Shown: positions 1 to 8,467, counted from the stretch's first letter. The stretch: DNA of 12,441 nucleotides from Spongospora subterranea (GCA_900404475.1 OUQQ01000596.1:1-12441), one strand, 5' to 3'. Numbers and translations: made by a program. The notes: generated by a model not told the origin, from the letters alone.

Positions 1-2
1 CA

Positions 3-185
3 CACTGGTTTCATGACGATACAATGTGGCACTGGCGAAAGTGTAGGATAGATCGTAGCCACGAATGCAAATACATCAGAAAGTGTCTGTTTACTGAGGC
101 GTCGGTCGGCATAAGACCAAGCGCGGGTGGTCGGAAATACTTCCGACGAATCCTGAGTCCCAGCACAATCAGTCAATCACGCTAA
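3..185 (+). CDS. Open frame entering from the window edge (partial, weak)
   Basis: Open from base 3 to TAA 183-185, 60 codons, with a Cys/His/Trp-rich start (WHWRKCRIDRSHECKYIRKC) and an Arg-rich end. It could be the end of a gene or an exon whose start lies outside the window. A competing frame, open from about 102 to a possible donor GTAATT at 273, also looks coding, so the true frame is unsettled. No domain assigned. Confidence 0.2.
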   Translation, partial: HWFHDDTMWHWRKCRIDRSHECKYIRKCLFTEASVGIRPSAGGRKYFRRILSPSTISQSR

Positions 186-292
186 CGGATGGAGCTGCGT
201 CTCGTCAAACAAGACGGCTCGTGAGACGAACCCGTCATCTGATCCATCAGGATATACCCTTTTGCCTGCCAGGTAATTAAGGAAAGTGCAGC

Positions 293-831
293 TGTCTTGA
301 TTGCCAACCGAAGCCCCTGCTTCACACTAACCATCGGAAGCCATTTCACGATGGATCAAATTACCTGCAGTTGCTCCAGTTCTTGTTACCTAAAAAACTC
401 GACGTTTGTTAGCAGCTATGTAATGGACCTTCCCGTTTCCGTTGCCGTTCACCGGAATTCGTCTGGATTCCATTTTTTCTGAAGGGCGTGTTAGCTACCG
501 AAGCACTTGCTCGACTCAAATCCGGAAAAAGGCGATAAATGAAAGTTCACGTTCAGAACCCACTATGTGGCAATCCTGTGCGACAGGGACTTTTGAAAGC
601 AATCAAGTTCCGCGTCATTCCACAGCATTTCTTCAACAATTCCATTGGGTGCGCAAGTCCCCCCAAACGGCTTTAACCATTTACCAATGCTATGGGAGTG
701 CAAAAGTTCGGTTCAGGTTGCAATGCGACAACAACACAAAGGCTCGTCAATGTCATTAATCAGATTCAAACAGTTGTCATAGATATAGGTTGGCACATTC
801 ATCCGGATTCCATCAAGCCCAACCTCACGTG
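293..831 (+). pseudogene. Coding-like plus-strand frame with internal stops, unidentified
   Basis: One frame stays protein-like across about 540 bases: YLQLLQFLLPKKLDV near 380, LKGVLATEALARLKSGKRR near 479-535, then from an ATG at 539 NPLCGNPVRQGLLKAIKF, and NATTTQRLVNVINQIQTVV followed by WHIHPDSIKPNLT near 720-831. It is broken by TAG after the first block, TAA at 536-538, TAA after the third block, and TGA at the end. Either this is a decayed gene or mobile-element fragment, or exons of the upstream gene with introns I could not place. The frame has fewer stops than a random one would be expected to have, but the case rests mainly on composition. No family recognised. Confidence 0.28.
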
Positions 832-949
832 ATGGTCGTGAAGTTCCTGTTTTCCTCATTGCGATGCCTGTTGATATTGTCCTCTAATGCATCCTGTATT
901 TCATCATAAATCTCGGAGCTGGCATTTGAATTGGCACTGTCTGCCTAAG

Positions 950-1300
950 CCCCAAATCAATGGGTGTGGTGGCACAATCAGGATTATGGTCTAACCAATT
1001 GTGATTCATTTCGAAACATCCCAAGAGAATCGCTTGTCAAGTGTGATCCAGTATCTCACCATTATGGCGTTTTCGTTTACAACTTCAATTCTGCCTTGTC
1101 GCTGTCTGTAAGCCGTAAATTTGGTCTCGAAAAAGTAACTTCTTCACTGCGATCTGCCATGATGAATAACGAAAACTACCCAACAACTTGCTGCTTTATC
1201 GGAAATGTTGCAGTTTCAACAAGAGCCCGATGCCAAGCGCGATTTCATTCGTCTTCGTAAAGCAGACAGGCGGAATACAAAGCGGCAAGCAACGAGTTGA
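950..1300 (+). CDS. Candidate last two exons of an unidentified upstream gene (partial)
   Basis: Exon candidate 1 is about 950-1107 (open from 949; acceptor TAAG weak) and reads through DYGLTNCDSF, ESLVKCDPVSHHYGVFVYNF and ends SALSLS before a good donor GTAAGC at 1108. Exon candidate 2 is 1214-1300, after a T-rich acceptor ending TTGCAG, and reads FQQEPDAKRDFIRLRKADRR then NTKRQATS-TGA. Both junctions are phase 0, which supports the join. The charged C-terminal segment looks like real protein, but I recognise no family. If correct, the gene ends 111 bases before the myosin ATG in the same orientation. A second possibility is that exon candidate 1 begins near 1024 and joins sequence ending near 832. 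Moderate to low certainty. Confidence 0.42.
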
Positions 1301-1411
1301 CGACCCAGACCTCGACGATCCGATTGCAACTCGGGCCTGGCCAACACTTGTGGCCGTTATTGCGATCGCGTGGCCGTACCCCATCGTTGCCTCTCAACAC
1401 TTTTCTGCACC

Positions 1412-1968
1412 ATGTCGCTGGTGGGCGATCTCCAAACTGGCAGCGAATGGTGGTGCCCGGACGCCGATCACGGCTGGGTTCGGGCCCGCGTCACCGCCAT
1501 CGACAACGACACGGTCGAGGTCGCGATCGTCGAGCCGGCGGCCGTACCGACCTCGGCCCAGCGCCAGGTCCTCGCGTCCAGCCTGGTGTCGATTGGCAAC
1601 GACGCCAGTGTCGACCTGGCTCTGGTCGACGACCTGTCCCGTCTGGATCGCGTTACCGTCGCCTCGTTACTGGCAACGCTCAGGGCACGTTACCACCGCG
1701 ACCTGGTCTATACGGTGGCCGGGCCGACCCTGATCTCGGTCAACCCGTTCAAGAGCGTCCCGGGCTGTTATGGGCTCGACCGCATGCGCCACGCCATCGA
1801 GCACCGGGACGACACCACGCCACACATCTTCACGGTCACGCGCCGCTGTCACGAACGAGTTCGCCAGACCGGCGTCGCCCAGTCGCTCATCATTTGCGGC
1901 GATTCCGGATCCGGCAAAACCGAGACGGCGAAATATGCACTGCAGATGTTGACAGAGATATCGGCTTC
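1412..1968 (+). other. Exon 1: myosin N-terminal SH3-like domain and ATP-binding P-loop
   Basis: Residues 1-185. The strand around WWCPDADHGWVRARV resembles the small SH3-like barrel that precedes many myosin motors. LISVNPFK is the purine-binding loop (NPxK/NPFK class). GDSGSGKTETAKY, with GDSGSGKT at residues 163-170, is the P-loop; the usual form is GESGAGKT, so Glu to Asp and Ala to Ser are mild variants that keep the Gly-Lys-Thr core. The donor at 1969 (GTGCCA) is weak, but the join to 2177 gives a natural helix running into the CILQCNPILEAFGNAQT segment. Several longer open frames overlap this exon in other phases and are shadows of its GC-rich sequence. Confidence 0.92.
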
Positions 1969-4900
1969 GTGCCATATCACACGAACGTGTCAGTTCACAT
2001 ATCTTTGATCCCGTCCCTTCCGCAACTGTCATTTCCTGTTTTTGGCAATTGTTTCTCTCGCGATGTCAATCTTTACAAGAACAGGTTCTTTCCGCAACGT
2101 CACTGTCATTTCGGAAACGCGATTTTGTCTTTGGAACAATGCTCTGACCAATGACGACCTGGATTTACTCAGTCAGTAGCCAGATCCAGACGTGTATCCT
2201 GCAATGCAACCCGATTCTGGAGGCGTTCGGCAACGCCCAGACGTCTCGCAACGATAACAGGTACCTTGAACATCCCCCGATCGAATGCCAATCATGATCG
2301 GTTTCATATTCACGCTGGGATCAGCTCCCGCTTCGGGAAATACCTGGAGATCAGCATCGATCGTAATTCGGGGCAAATGGTGCACGCCAGCATGGCGTAC
2401 TTCATGTTGGAGACATCGCGGGTCGTCAGCCATTCGATCGGCGAACGGACGTTCCACGCCCTGTACACGCTGGTGCAGTGGCGCCAGGAGTCCGCCCTGC
2501 GTAGCGAACTGGGCCTGGTGCCTCGCGCCGCCGCCTACTCCATGCTGGTGCCAACGGGGCTGTCGGGACCGCTTCCAGCGCCCAAGGTCAGAATAAGGCG
2601 CCCATCGATTCCATCATTACAGGTCAGAGGCGAATCCACCGATATCATCAACAACTCGTTCCAAATCGATTATTTCAACAGCGTTAAAATCCACTGACTT
2701 TTGCGTTTTGGATCTGTTGAATTTGCAATAACGGTCGGCTTTTTTTTGCTGATACGGTCGACAGGTGGCAACACCGGGGGAAGAATGGCCAGCGATCACG
2801 GCGGCGATGGCGACCGTGGGGATGGGCGAGGGCGAGATTCTGGCAGTGACCCGCGTCCTGGCCGCCATACTGCACCTGTCCAACCTGGAGTTCGTGTCCG
2901 ACGCCCTGGGCAACGCCCAGATTGTGCCCGGCTCCCATCTGACATGGTTCCTCAAGCTCACCACTCTCGGTAATCGTTGCTCATTTCACTTCACCCTCTC
3001 GTTCACAAACGCAGTTTCCAGCGGGAAACGGCCCTGATTCAACGAGTTTGATGGTCGTTTTTGCTTGCGGTTTCTGATCTTGATAATAAACGATGTCGAT
3101 CTGCAGATGAAGATAAAACCAACTCGGCGCTGATCTCGCGGCAAATCGGTCAGGATCGGCATCGCGTCTGCTCCCCCGTCTCCGTCGACAAGTCCGTCTC
3201 CTCCAAGAACGCCCTGGCCAAGGAGCTGTACGCGCGCCTGTTTCACTGGCTCGTGGCCCGGATGAACCTGGCGCTGCACCCCGCACCGGCAACGAATGTT
3301 GTGGAATCTGACGAAGGAGGTGCAATTCCCGCTGAACTCATCAAGATTGGAGTTCTGGACGTCTTTGTACGTGAACGTCGTTGCTGCCTCTTCGTAGAAC
3401 TGATTATATTCAACGTGTTTTTGTTGATTTCGTTGATAATCTGCTAGAGCAAATGCCTTCTTGAGCTGACCCATTATGGTACAGGGGTTCGAACGATTCG
3501 ACGACAAGAACGGGTTCGAGCAGTTCTGCATCAACTACTGCAACGAGCGCCTGCAGGCGCTGTTCGTCGGGACGGTGCTGGCGAAATCCGAGCAGGACCT
3601 GTACGTGAGCGAGGGTATCGGCTGGCACCACATCGCCTATCACGACTGTCAGAACACGCTGGCCGCGCTGGACGTCGGATTCCGCCTGCTCGACGATGAA
3701 TGTCTGGTTCCTCAAGGATCGCCCACCAATTTCTTCGTCAAACTCATCCAAGTACGTCTTCCGCCTTCGCCATCGATTGCCCCAGAATTTCCAACTCAAT
3801 TACTGATCGATTATGATTTTTGTGCAATCCCAAAGCCGTTTTGTGTTGAACTTCGACCTCTTTTCTCTTTCTGTAACTTCGTTGATCGCCGTTTCCTTTC
3901 TGATATTTCTGGACAAAAATTCGTGTCTAATGGAGGGCAATGTTTGGGCAGGCGCAGAAAGCGTCGTCGATTCTGACAGATGATTCTCGCGCCCGGCCGC
4001 TGCACATCACCGTTGCCCACTACGCCGGGGCTGTTCAATACGATGCGTCGGAGTTCCTGGTCAAGAACCGTGACCGACTTAGCGATGATTTGCACGATCT
4101 CCTGGAAACGGCCGCGGATCCGATCATGAAAACTGTGTGTTGTCACCTCGGCACATTAATCACCAGCTCAATATGATTCTTTCGTTGACGTTGAATTGTT
4201 CGGTCGATCTGTGAAGAATTTATCATTTGGTCTGTCTTAATCAGGTTCTAACTATTGTCGTGTAAATAGATCATCAACTCCAACACGGCGGCGTCCACAG
4301 AGCTAACAGAGGATCAGTTCTCACCAACGACACCAACAACAGCGGGTCGCAAGAGCCTCAAGAAGGGCAAATTCCAAGGCAGCCACTTCCGCGGCCAAGT
4401 TGGCCATCTGATTACGGCTTTGTCGTCAACCGATCCACACTTCATCCGCTGCGTCAAGCCCAACGCCACCGCCCGCTCCAACCTGTTCCACGGGCCGACC
4501 GTGATCGACCAGCTCGCCAACGCCGGCGTACTGGAGCTCGTGCGCGTTCGCCAGGCCGGGTACCCGATCCGCATCGCCCACGAAGCGTTCCGCGCCCGGT
4601 ATCGCCACCAGATGGACGACCCGCACCTCGGCCCGTTCCTGTCGGGGCGGTTCCCGGACGCGGGCCAGTACGCGATCGGGACCAGCCTGGTGTTCCTGAA
4701 GGCCGAGGCGCATGGCGCGCTGGAATCCGCCCTCGGCGCGCTGGTCAAGCGCGCCGTGATCCCGTTGCAGGCGGCCATGGCCCTGTTACTGGGTCAGGGT
4801 TGGCGCATCCGGCGCCGAGCCTCGGTTACGATACAGGCAACGCTGGTAACGTGGACGGTGCGCCGACGTTGCGTTGCCCTGGCTGTGCTGGCAGCTGCGT

Positions 4901-7036
4901 TCGCGGGCGTGGTGGGACGGACGAGGTATTCGCTGATGGCGCTGGAGACGCCGGCACCGGCGTCGGTCGTACCGGCGCCGGCTGCGGTGAGGGTCTCGGT
5001 CGTGGACGGGGTGGAGACGACGGTGATATCGCCACAGATCATGGTGATGGTGGTGATGGAGCCACATCAACCCAGAGCGATCGATCACATTGCGGAAACT
5101 GTTCGGTCCCACAAAGGGCGGTTCAGGATTTACAATTTCTGTCTAGGTCCGTTCGGCAAATTCACATCGTTTACGGGTGTTTGTGTTTTATCTCGGCAGT
5201 TTTCTCGTTCAATCTTAGGAGTAGTTTTTATATGTTAAAACTTTAAATCTTCTCAACTTGAACAATGTTTTTTTGCGGTTTAGTTCGTTATCCTTTCACA
5301 CGCTGGACCAATTTCGTTTTATCGAACCCGAAATCTCCAAGGTCTTCTGTCCATTCGGCAGCTCACCGTTCACTTCTGTACAGATGTTCAGTACGACCTA
5401 GAAATGGCAACGGGGGCCGGCACCAACTCAGTCGTTCATTTCCCGTTTTCCGGTCACGCCCCGTGCCCATTCCAGATGATGGTCGACTTCTGCAGGTCAA
5501 TGGAGCATTGGCTCGCCCAACCCCATCACCTTGCGTTGATCCATAGCAAGGCTGGAAAGGGGCGTTGCAGGTAATTTTCTGACGATCTCGTGTCTGTTGA
5601 CCAACGCTTCGCTACGCCACATCGGCAATTACACGACGACGTTCAATGAACCGTTCATTCAACGTTATCTCATTGTTTGTTGAACTGAAACTTGCCCGAA
5701 TTCAGTATGATGGTGGCGGCGTATCTGCTTCATTCGGCGGCGGCCGCATCAGTGAATCAGGCCCTGGAGATGTTCTGGGCGATGAAGGATCCATCCGAAA
5801 CAATCCAGTCTCTAGCCCCATCGCAGCGGCGATACGTCGGATACTGTACGATCGCAATCCAATCCGATTTCATTCACAGTTTCTCTCGAATTTTTGAAAT
5901 TCAACATCAATTTGTTTCAGTAGAAACAGTCAGTTTTCTTGATTTGATGGTTTCGCACCACAAACAGTCGTTGGTCAAGCTGATTCTGTGAACGCAGACA
6001 GCCGTTTTATATCGATGGTGGATAGACCTATCGTGTTGGGGCGCGCCGTCAACCTGACCAGCGTTGTGCTGGACGGTATCGACCCGGTCTGCATCGCCGA
6101 CGATCAAGAGGTGTGGCTCATGATTGCCTTACAGCAGGTCGGCTTTCTCCACGATTTACCATGAACAACCCCTATTTTCGTGATGTTGTTCCCTCATTGC
6201 GACCTCTTTAGCGTAATTTTCCCGATTGCAAAATGTTTCTTTGAACGTTTTGACACTCTTTTACTCAAACAGATTCTGTTGGTCTTTTGTTTTTTTTATT
6301 TCGCTGGTGGGTTCTTCTGACAATCTGGTTTTCGACACCGTACCTGGAGAAGTGCAACGAGATAAAAAACGGATTTTAGCCTCGTTGAACGGATGAAAGA
6401 AACCGCAATTCTGAGGGTTTTGTGCACTGTTTTGGACAGGACGATGGGAAGATTCGCCAGAAATGGATCAGGATGCTGTCGCGGTCAGAATCGTCGTGCG
6501 TCTGGAGAATCAGGAAGTCGTGCCCGCTAGTGGGCGACGTGAAGATCGAAGTCCTGTCCCGGGAACGCAAGGGCAAGATGGCCCGGGTCCTCATGTATCT
6601 CTGTCTGAATTCCGCGTTCCTACCAGAACAACAAACCTTTGCAAAATCGGTACATTCATCACAACTAAATCGTTCACCGTTGTTCGTTGTCTTCGAATCA
6701 ATCTGCTTTGTTTGACACATGTTCTCTCACTGCTCTGTGATTCCTGAAACGATTAATTTTTCCAAATTACAAATTTTTCAGTGTAATCTTGAACATGGTC
6801 TAAATCTTTGAAATACCCAGACAAAATTGCTGGTTTTATTGACGCAATACTATATTTGAAATGGTGATATATGTATTTTTAGCTGATCACGAAGGACTTC
6901 AAATTTGTGGATTAACAATTCGGTATAGGATTTGGATAAGGTTTATAAGGACGACCAAGATTTGAGGTTTCCGCGGCAGATGGCCTTAACCATAATGTGT
7001 CAACCGATCACCGGATCAACCAGGTCGGAATCATAA
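1412..7036 (+). CDS. Myosin motor fused to PTEN/tensin-like pseudophosphatase and C2 tail (13 exons)
   Basis: Exons I infer: 1412-1968, 2177-2260, 2325-2586, 2765-2969, 3107-3366, 3485-3751, 3952-4134, 4270-5146, 5384-5570, 5706-5845, 5998-6137, 6440-6649, 6929-7036. Every intron is GT-AG, phases match at every junction, and the sum is 3480 bases (1159 residues plus TAA). The start is ATG 1412, because the SH3-like beta strand with GSEWW begins ten residues later; an in-frame upstream codon at 1370 adds 14 unsupported residues. Order: N-terminal SH3-like, myosin motor to about residue 760, weak IQ neck to about 815, linker, PTEN-like domain 880-1010, C2 domain to the end. No coiled coil is visible, so I infer a monomeric or non-coiled motor that moves on actin and binds membrane through its tail. 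Motor identity is near certain. The fusion is well supported because the tail begins inside the long exon that ends the motor. Exact splice sites of introns 1, 7 and 11 are the least certain. Confidence 0.9.
2177..2586 (+). other. Exons 2-3: myosin switch I and upper 50K
   Basis: Exon 2 (2177-2260) encodes the NPILEAFGNAQT segment and ends inside switch I. Exon 3 (2325-2586) resumes it, giving NDNSSRFGK at residues 211-219, an exact match to the myosin consensus NxNSSRFGK that senses the gamma-phosphate. Exon 3 continues with FMLETSRVV and GERTFHALYTL, equivalents of the conserved LLEKSRV and GERNFHIFY motifs. Intron 2 (2261-2324) is only 64 bases and splits the first Ser codon of switch I. 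The exon 3 donor at 2587 (GTCAGA) joins in phase 0 to GTG at 2765; a second possible donor at 2622 would add residues without family support. Confidence 0.9.
2765..4134 (+). other. Exons 4-7: myosin 50K domain, switch II, relay and lower 50K
   Basis: Exon 4 (2765-2969) carries the AM-x-xxG-M helix and ILAVTRVLAAILHLSNLEF. Exon 5 (3107-3366) carries KNALAKELYARLFHWLV, the conserved helix before switch II. Switch II is DVFGFE at residues 454-459, split exactly by intron 5 (3367-3484). Exon 6 (3485-3751) has FEQFCINYCNERLQALF and the relay EQDLYVSEGI. Exon 7 (3952-4134) has ITVAHYAGAVQYDASEFLVKNRD, matching the HYAGxVxY and KN-D motifs. The stretch between the relay helix and HYAG is shorter than in most myosins. 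Exon 7 may instead start at 3958 if the next AG is used. Confidence 0.9.
4270..5146 (+). other. Exon 8: loop 2, SH1 region, converter, IQ neck, linker and start of PTEN-like domain
   Basis: Residues 607-898. The Ser/Thr stretch ending GRKSLKKGKF is the basic loop 2 that contacts actin. SSTDPHFIRCVKPN (658-671) and GVLELVRVRQAGYPIR (692-707) are the classic SH1-region signatures; the usual QLRxxGVLE reads QLANAGVLE here. FLKAEAHGALE (748-758) marks the end of the converter. IQATLVTWTVRRR (794-806) is the best IQ motif, flanked by weaker ones, so one to three light chains are possible. A Val/Ala/Pro-rich linker follows (about 815-880). The last 18 residues, AETVRSHKGRFRIYNFCL, align with the PTEN segment before its KIYNLC strand, so motor and tail share one exon. 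Confidence 0.9.
5384..5845 (+). other. Exons 9-10: PTEN/tensin-like phosphatase domain, catalytically substituted
   Basis: Exon 9 (5384-5570) gives HFPFSGHAPCPF, a CRSMEHWLA helix and ALIHSKAGKGRC. Exon 10 (5706-5845) gives S-MMVAAYLLHS, ALEMFWAMKD and PSQRRYVGY. PTEN has HCKAGKGRTG, MICAYLLH, EALDFYGEVRTRD and PSQRRYVYYYSYL at the same places, so the match is collinear over the domain. The signature here is HSKAGKGRCS (952-961): the nucleophile Cys is Ser953, while Arg959 and both Lys (954, 957), which in PTEN line the inositol-phosphate pocket, are kept. The PTEN general acid (FEDH) is Gly922 (FSGH). By known chemistry it should be inactive, like tensin-type pseudophosphatases; whether it still binds phosphoinositides is inference. 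Confidence 0.88.
5998..7036 (+). other. Exons 11-13: PTEN-type C2 domain and C-terminus
   Basis: Exon 11 (5998-6137) completes RRYVGYYSRF and gives PIVLGRAVNLTSVVLDGID, the strand that in PTEN and tensin links phosphatase to C2, then EVWLMIALQQ. Exon 12 (6440-6649) gives CPLVGDVKIEVLSRERKGK, matching the PTEN core LPVCGDIKVEFFHKQ, and a strand MYLCLNSAFLPEQQ. Exon 13 (6929-7036) restores TFAKSDLDKVYKD and LRFPRQMALTIMC, matching PTEN LTKNDLDKANKD, and ends PITGSTRSES-TAA. Introns of 302 and 279 bases separate these exons. Open sequence inside them (for example near 6888) can mimic the family and was left out because phases do not fit. The last ten residues are Ser/Thr-rich with no recognised motif. 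Confidence 0.83.
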
Positions 7037-7065
7037 TTATCCCCCGGATCATCGTATACCGCTCT

Positions 7066-7338
7066 CTAATAATATATCACACACAAATTCGACAATCGTC
7101 CCTTGTCGTAAGTTATCGCCAAGCCATTACCACAGGCAGTTGGCTCCGAATTCTGTCAATTTCCCAAACGGAGCAACTCAATTCTAGTCGAATTTCCAGC
7201 CGCAATAGTGCACCAACCCTGATGCTTCACCCTAGCTAACAATTGGATGACCAGATTAATTAGAATACAGTGGAAATGTGCTCCAGGCAAGATGTAATAC
7301 GACCAGATCCGGGACTCACTCGATCGACCGCTCAACAT
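7066..7338 (-). pseudogene. Minus-strand coding remnant, unidentified
   Basis: A frame opens from 7338 with IWSYYILPGAHFHCILINLV and IAAGNSTRIELLRLGN, stops at TGA 7156-7158, and continues in the same frame with NSEPTACGNGLAITYDKGRL to TAG at 7066. The start used by a simple ORF call is a TTG, not ATG. It lies between the myosin stop (7036) and the minus-strand ORF above and may be the decayed 3' part of the same unit. No family recognised. Confidence 0.25.
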
Positions 7339-7572
7339 TCAACAGATGATGGCCATAGAACATCATGTGTGACCATAACGTTGAAAAACGGTGCCAGACA
7401 TTGAAGAAAAGTGGTTTAACCAACGCGGAATCCACTTGATAATTTTGCAATATATATTTGACAGAAATAATAATGGTTAACCTTGTTAGCGTTGGGAGTC
7501 ATTGGCAGACCGTTTAGACAGATAATCCACGCGATTGCCCCAGCGCCGACGCGTATATTCGAGAGGATGGTG

Positions 7573-8169
7573 TTATTGGCGACCTTTATCTGCAGAAGAG
7601 ATCGTGCTGGCTATTCGCCGCAGGTAAGACTGCAAGAAATGGCCGAAAACCGGCAGGAACGTTCGAGCCTGGTTGACAAACGCTTGCCGACCATCGGCTG
7701 AGACCTGCCATAACATTCGATCGCCAAGTGCTTCGATAACCTCGCGCTGGCGCCGTAAATGTGCTGGAACCGATTGGCGCCAGTTGAAATTGGCCATAAA
7801 CCCTCCTCCATCGAAATTGGCTGGAGTTTGCGGCAACTCATCGAATTTATCATCAGAGACGACAAGCACTCGAATTCCAAATAGGATTTCAACAGCAGGT
7901 TTTGCCTGTTCCCTTTCGAAAATACGGGATTGTCCAATCACTAATAGAGTCTGAAGTGATTCCTCAGCGCGAATTTCCTTGGGAAGTGAAGAGTCGATTG
8001 TTTGTGGCGGCCGAGACAGATCGCCAGTTCGACGATACCCGATACAGAGCGGACTGTGACCCGATCTCATCATAGATCGCGTCAGATACATGACGCCATA
8101 GCAGACAGAGCAGGGAATGGTGTCACCTCCGTCGCCATCCTGTCGGCTCTCGACCGTGTCTCTCGTCAT
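7573..8169 (-). CDS. Unidentified 198-residue minus-strand ORF, probably 3'-frameshifted or spliced
   Basis: ATG at 8167-8169, TAA at 7573-7575. The sequence is protein-like: an N-terminal CSVCYGV, a strand-like AVEILFGIRVLVVSDDKFDELP, a Gly-rich FDGGGFM, and a helical C-terminal half with RRQREVIEALGDRMLW and FGHFLQSYLRRIAS. A single CxxC is present but no complete zinc finger. After an AAA run (7585-7587 on plus), the next frame continues with equally protein-like VANNTILSNIRVGAGAIAW and LNGLPMTPNANKV down to TAA at 7416. This suggests one lost or gained base, or an intron using the CTCTTCTGCAG acceptor. It converges on the myosin gene, with 3' ends about 380-540 bases apart. Function unknown. 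Confidence 0.45.
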   Translation of the reverse strand: MTRDTVESRQDGDGGDTIPCSVCYGVMYLTRSMMRSGHSPLCIGYRRTGDLSRPPQTIDSSLPKEIRAEESLQTLLVIGQSRIFEREQAKPAVEILFGIRVLVVSDDKFDELPQTPANFDGGGFMANFNWRQSVPAHLRRQREVIEALGDRMLWQVSADGRQAFVNQARTFLPVFGHFLQSYLRRIASTISSADKGRQ

Positions 8170-8467
8170 CGGTTACTGTCACACGAGCACTGGTGTCCGT
8201 GGTATCGTGATGGCGCTGGCATTTCAGTTACCGGCAATCACCCTGCACATAATCTCGGCGCGTTGAAGAGTAAACCTGACCGACCGCCACCTTGTTTTTG
8301 AGTCCAAAACTGCACACCAAGCTCTCGACATTCTGAAACGCGGTTGAAGTCCGTTTTTTTAGTCACCCAAGTTCCTCGAACTGGCAACGCAATGAAAACA
8401 ACGCCAGAAACATGGATTAACGGCATGCAGTAAATTAGTTTTGCAGTCGATGATTGATAATGGCGCC

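Larger units (their letters stand above)
1969..6928 (+). other. Twelve GT-AG introns of the myosin gene
   Basis: Introns: 1969-2176, 2261-2324, 2587-2764, 2970-3106, 3367-3484, 3752-3951, 4135-4269, 5147-5383, 5571-5705, 5846-5997, 6138-6439, 6650-6928. Phases in order are 2, 2, 0, 1, 0, 0, 0, 1, 2, 1, 0, 0. Donors vary (GTACGT twice, GTAATC, GTAATT, but also GTGCCA, GTCCGT and GTCGGC), while acceptors are always AG, mostly CAG. The introns are AT-richer than the exons and often T-rich. Intron 1 holds a short imperfect direct repeat built around TTCCGCAAC and TGTCATTTC (about 2018-2035 and 2092-2114). No intron-encoded RNA was recognised. Confidence 0.8.

Noticed and set aside
1297..2154. Long plus-strand ORF of 285 codons, Arg/Pro/Gly-rich
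   Set aside because: It overlaps exon 1 of the myosin gene in another phase; its composition is what GC-rich exon DNA gives out of frame.
2986..3534. Minus-strand ORF of 182 codons
   Set aside because: It lies antisense to exons 5-6 and two introns and ignores the clear myosin motifs on plus.
4800..5246. Gly/Asp-rich plus ORF and an opposing His-rich minus ORF
   Set aside because: Both are shadows of the linker part of exon 8, where the motor frame is open and continues into the PTEN-like domain.
6888..6920. Segment reading LITKDFKFVD, similar to the PTEN C2 strand before NDLDKA
   Set aside because: It would need a 22-base intron to reach exon 13; joining 6649 to 6929 in phase 0 gives a better match (TFAKSDLDKVYKD).
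8238..8426. Minus-strand ORF of 62 codons upstream of the 198-residue ORF
   Set aside because: It stops in another phase before the ATG at 8169 and has no motif; kept out as unsupported.
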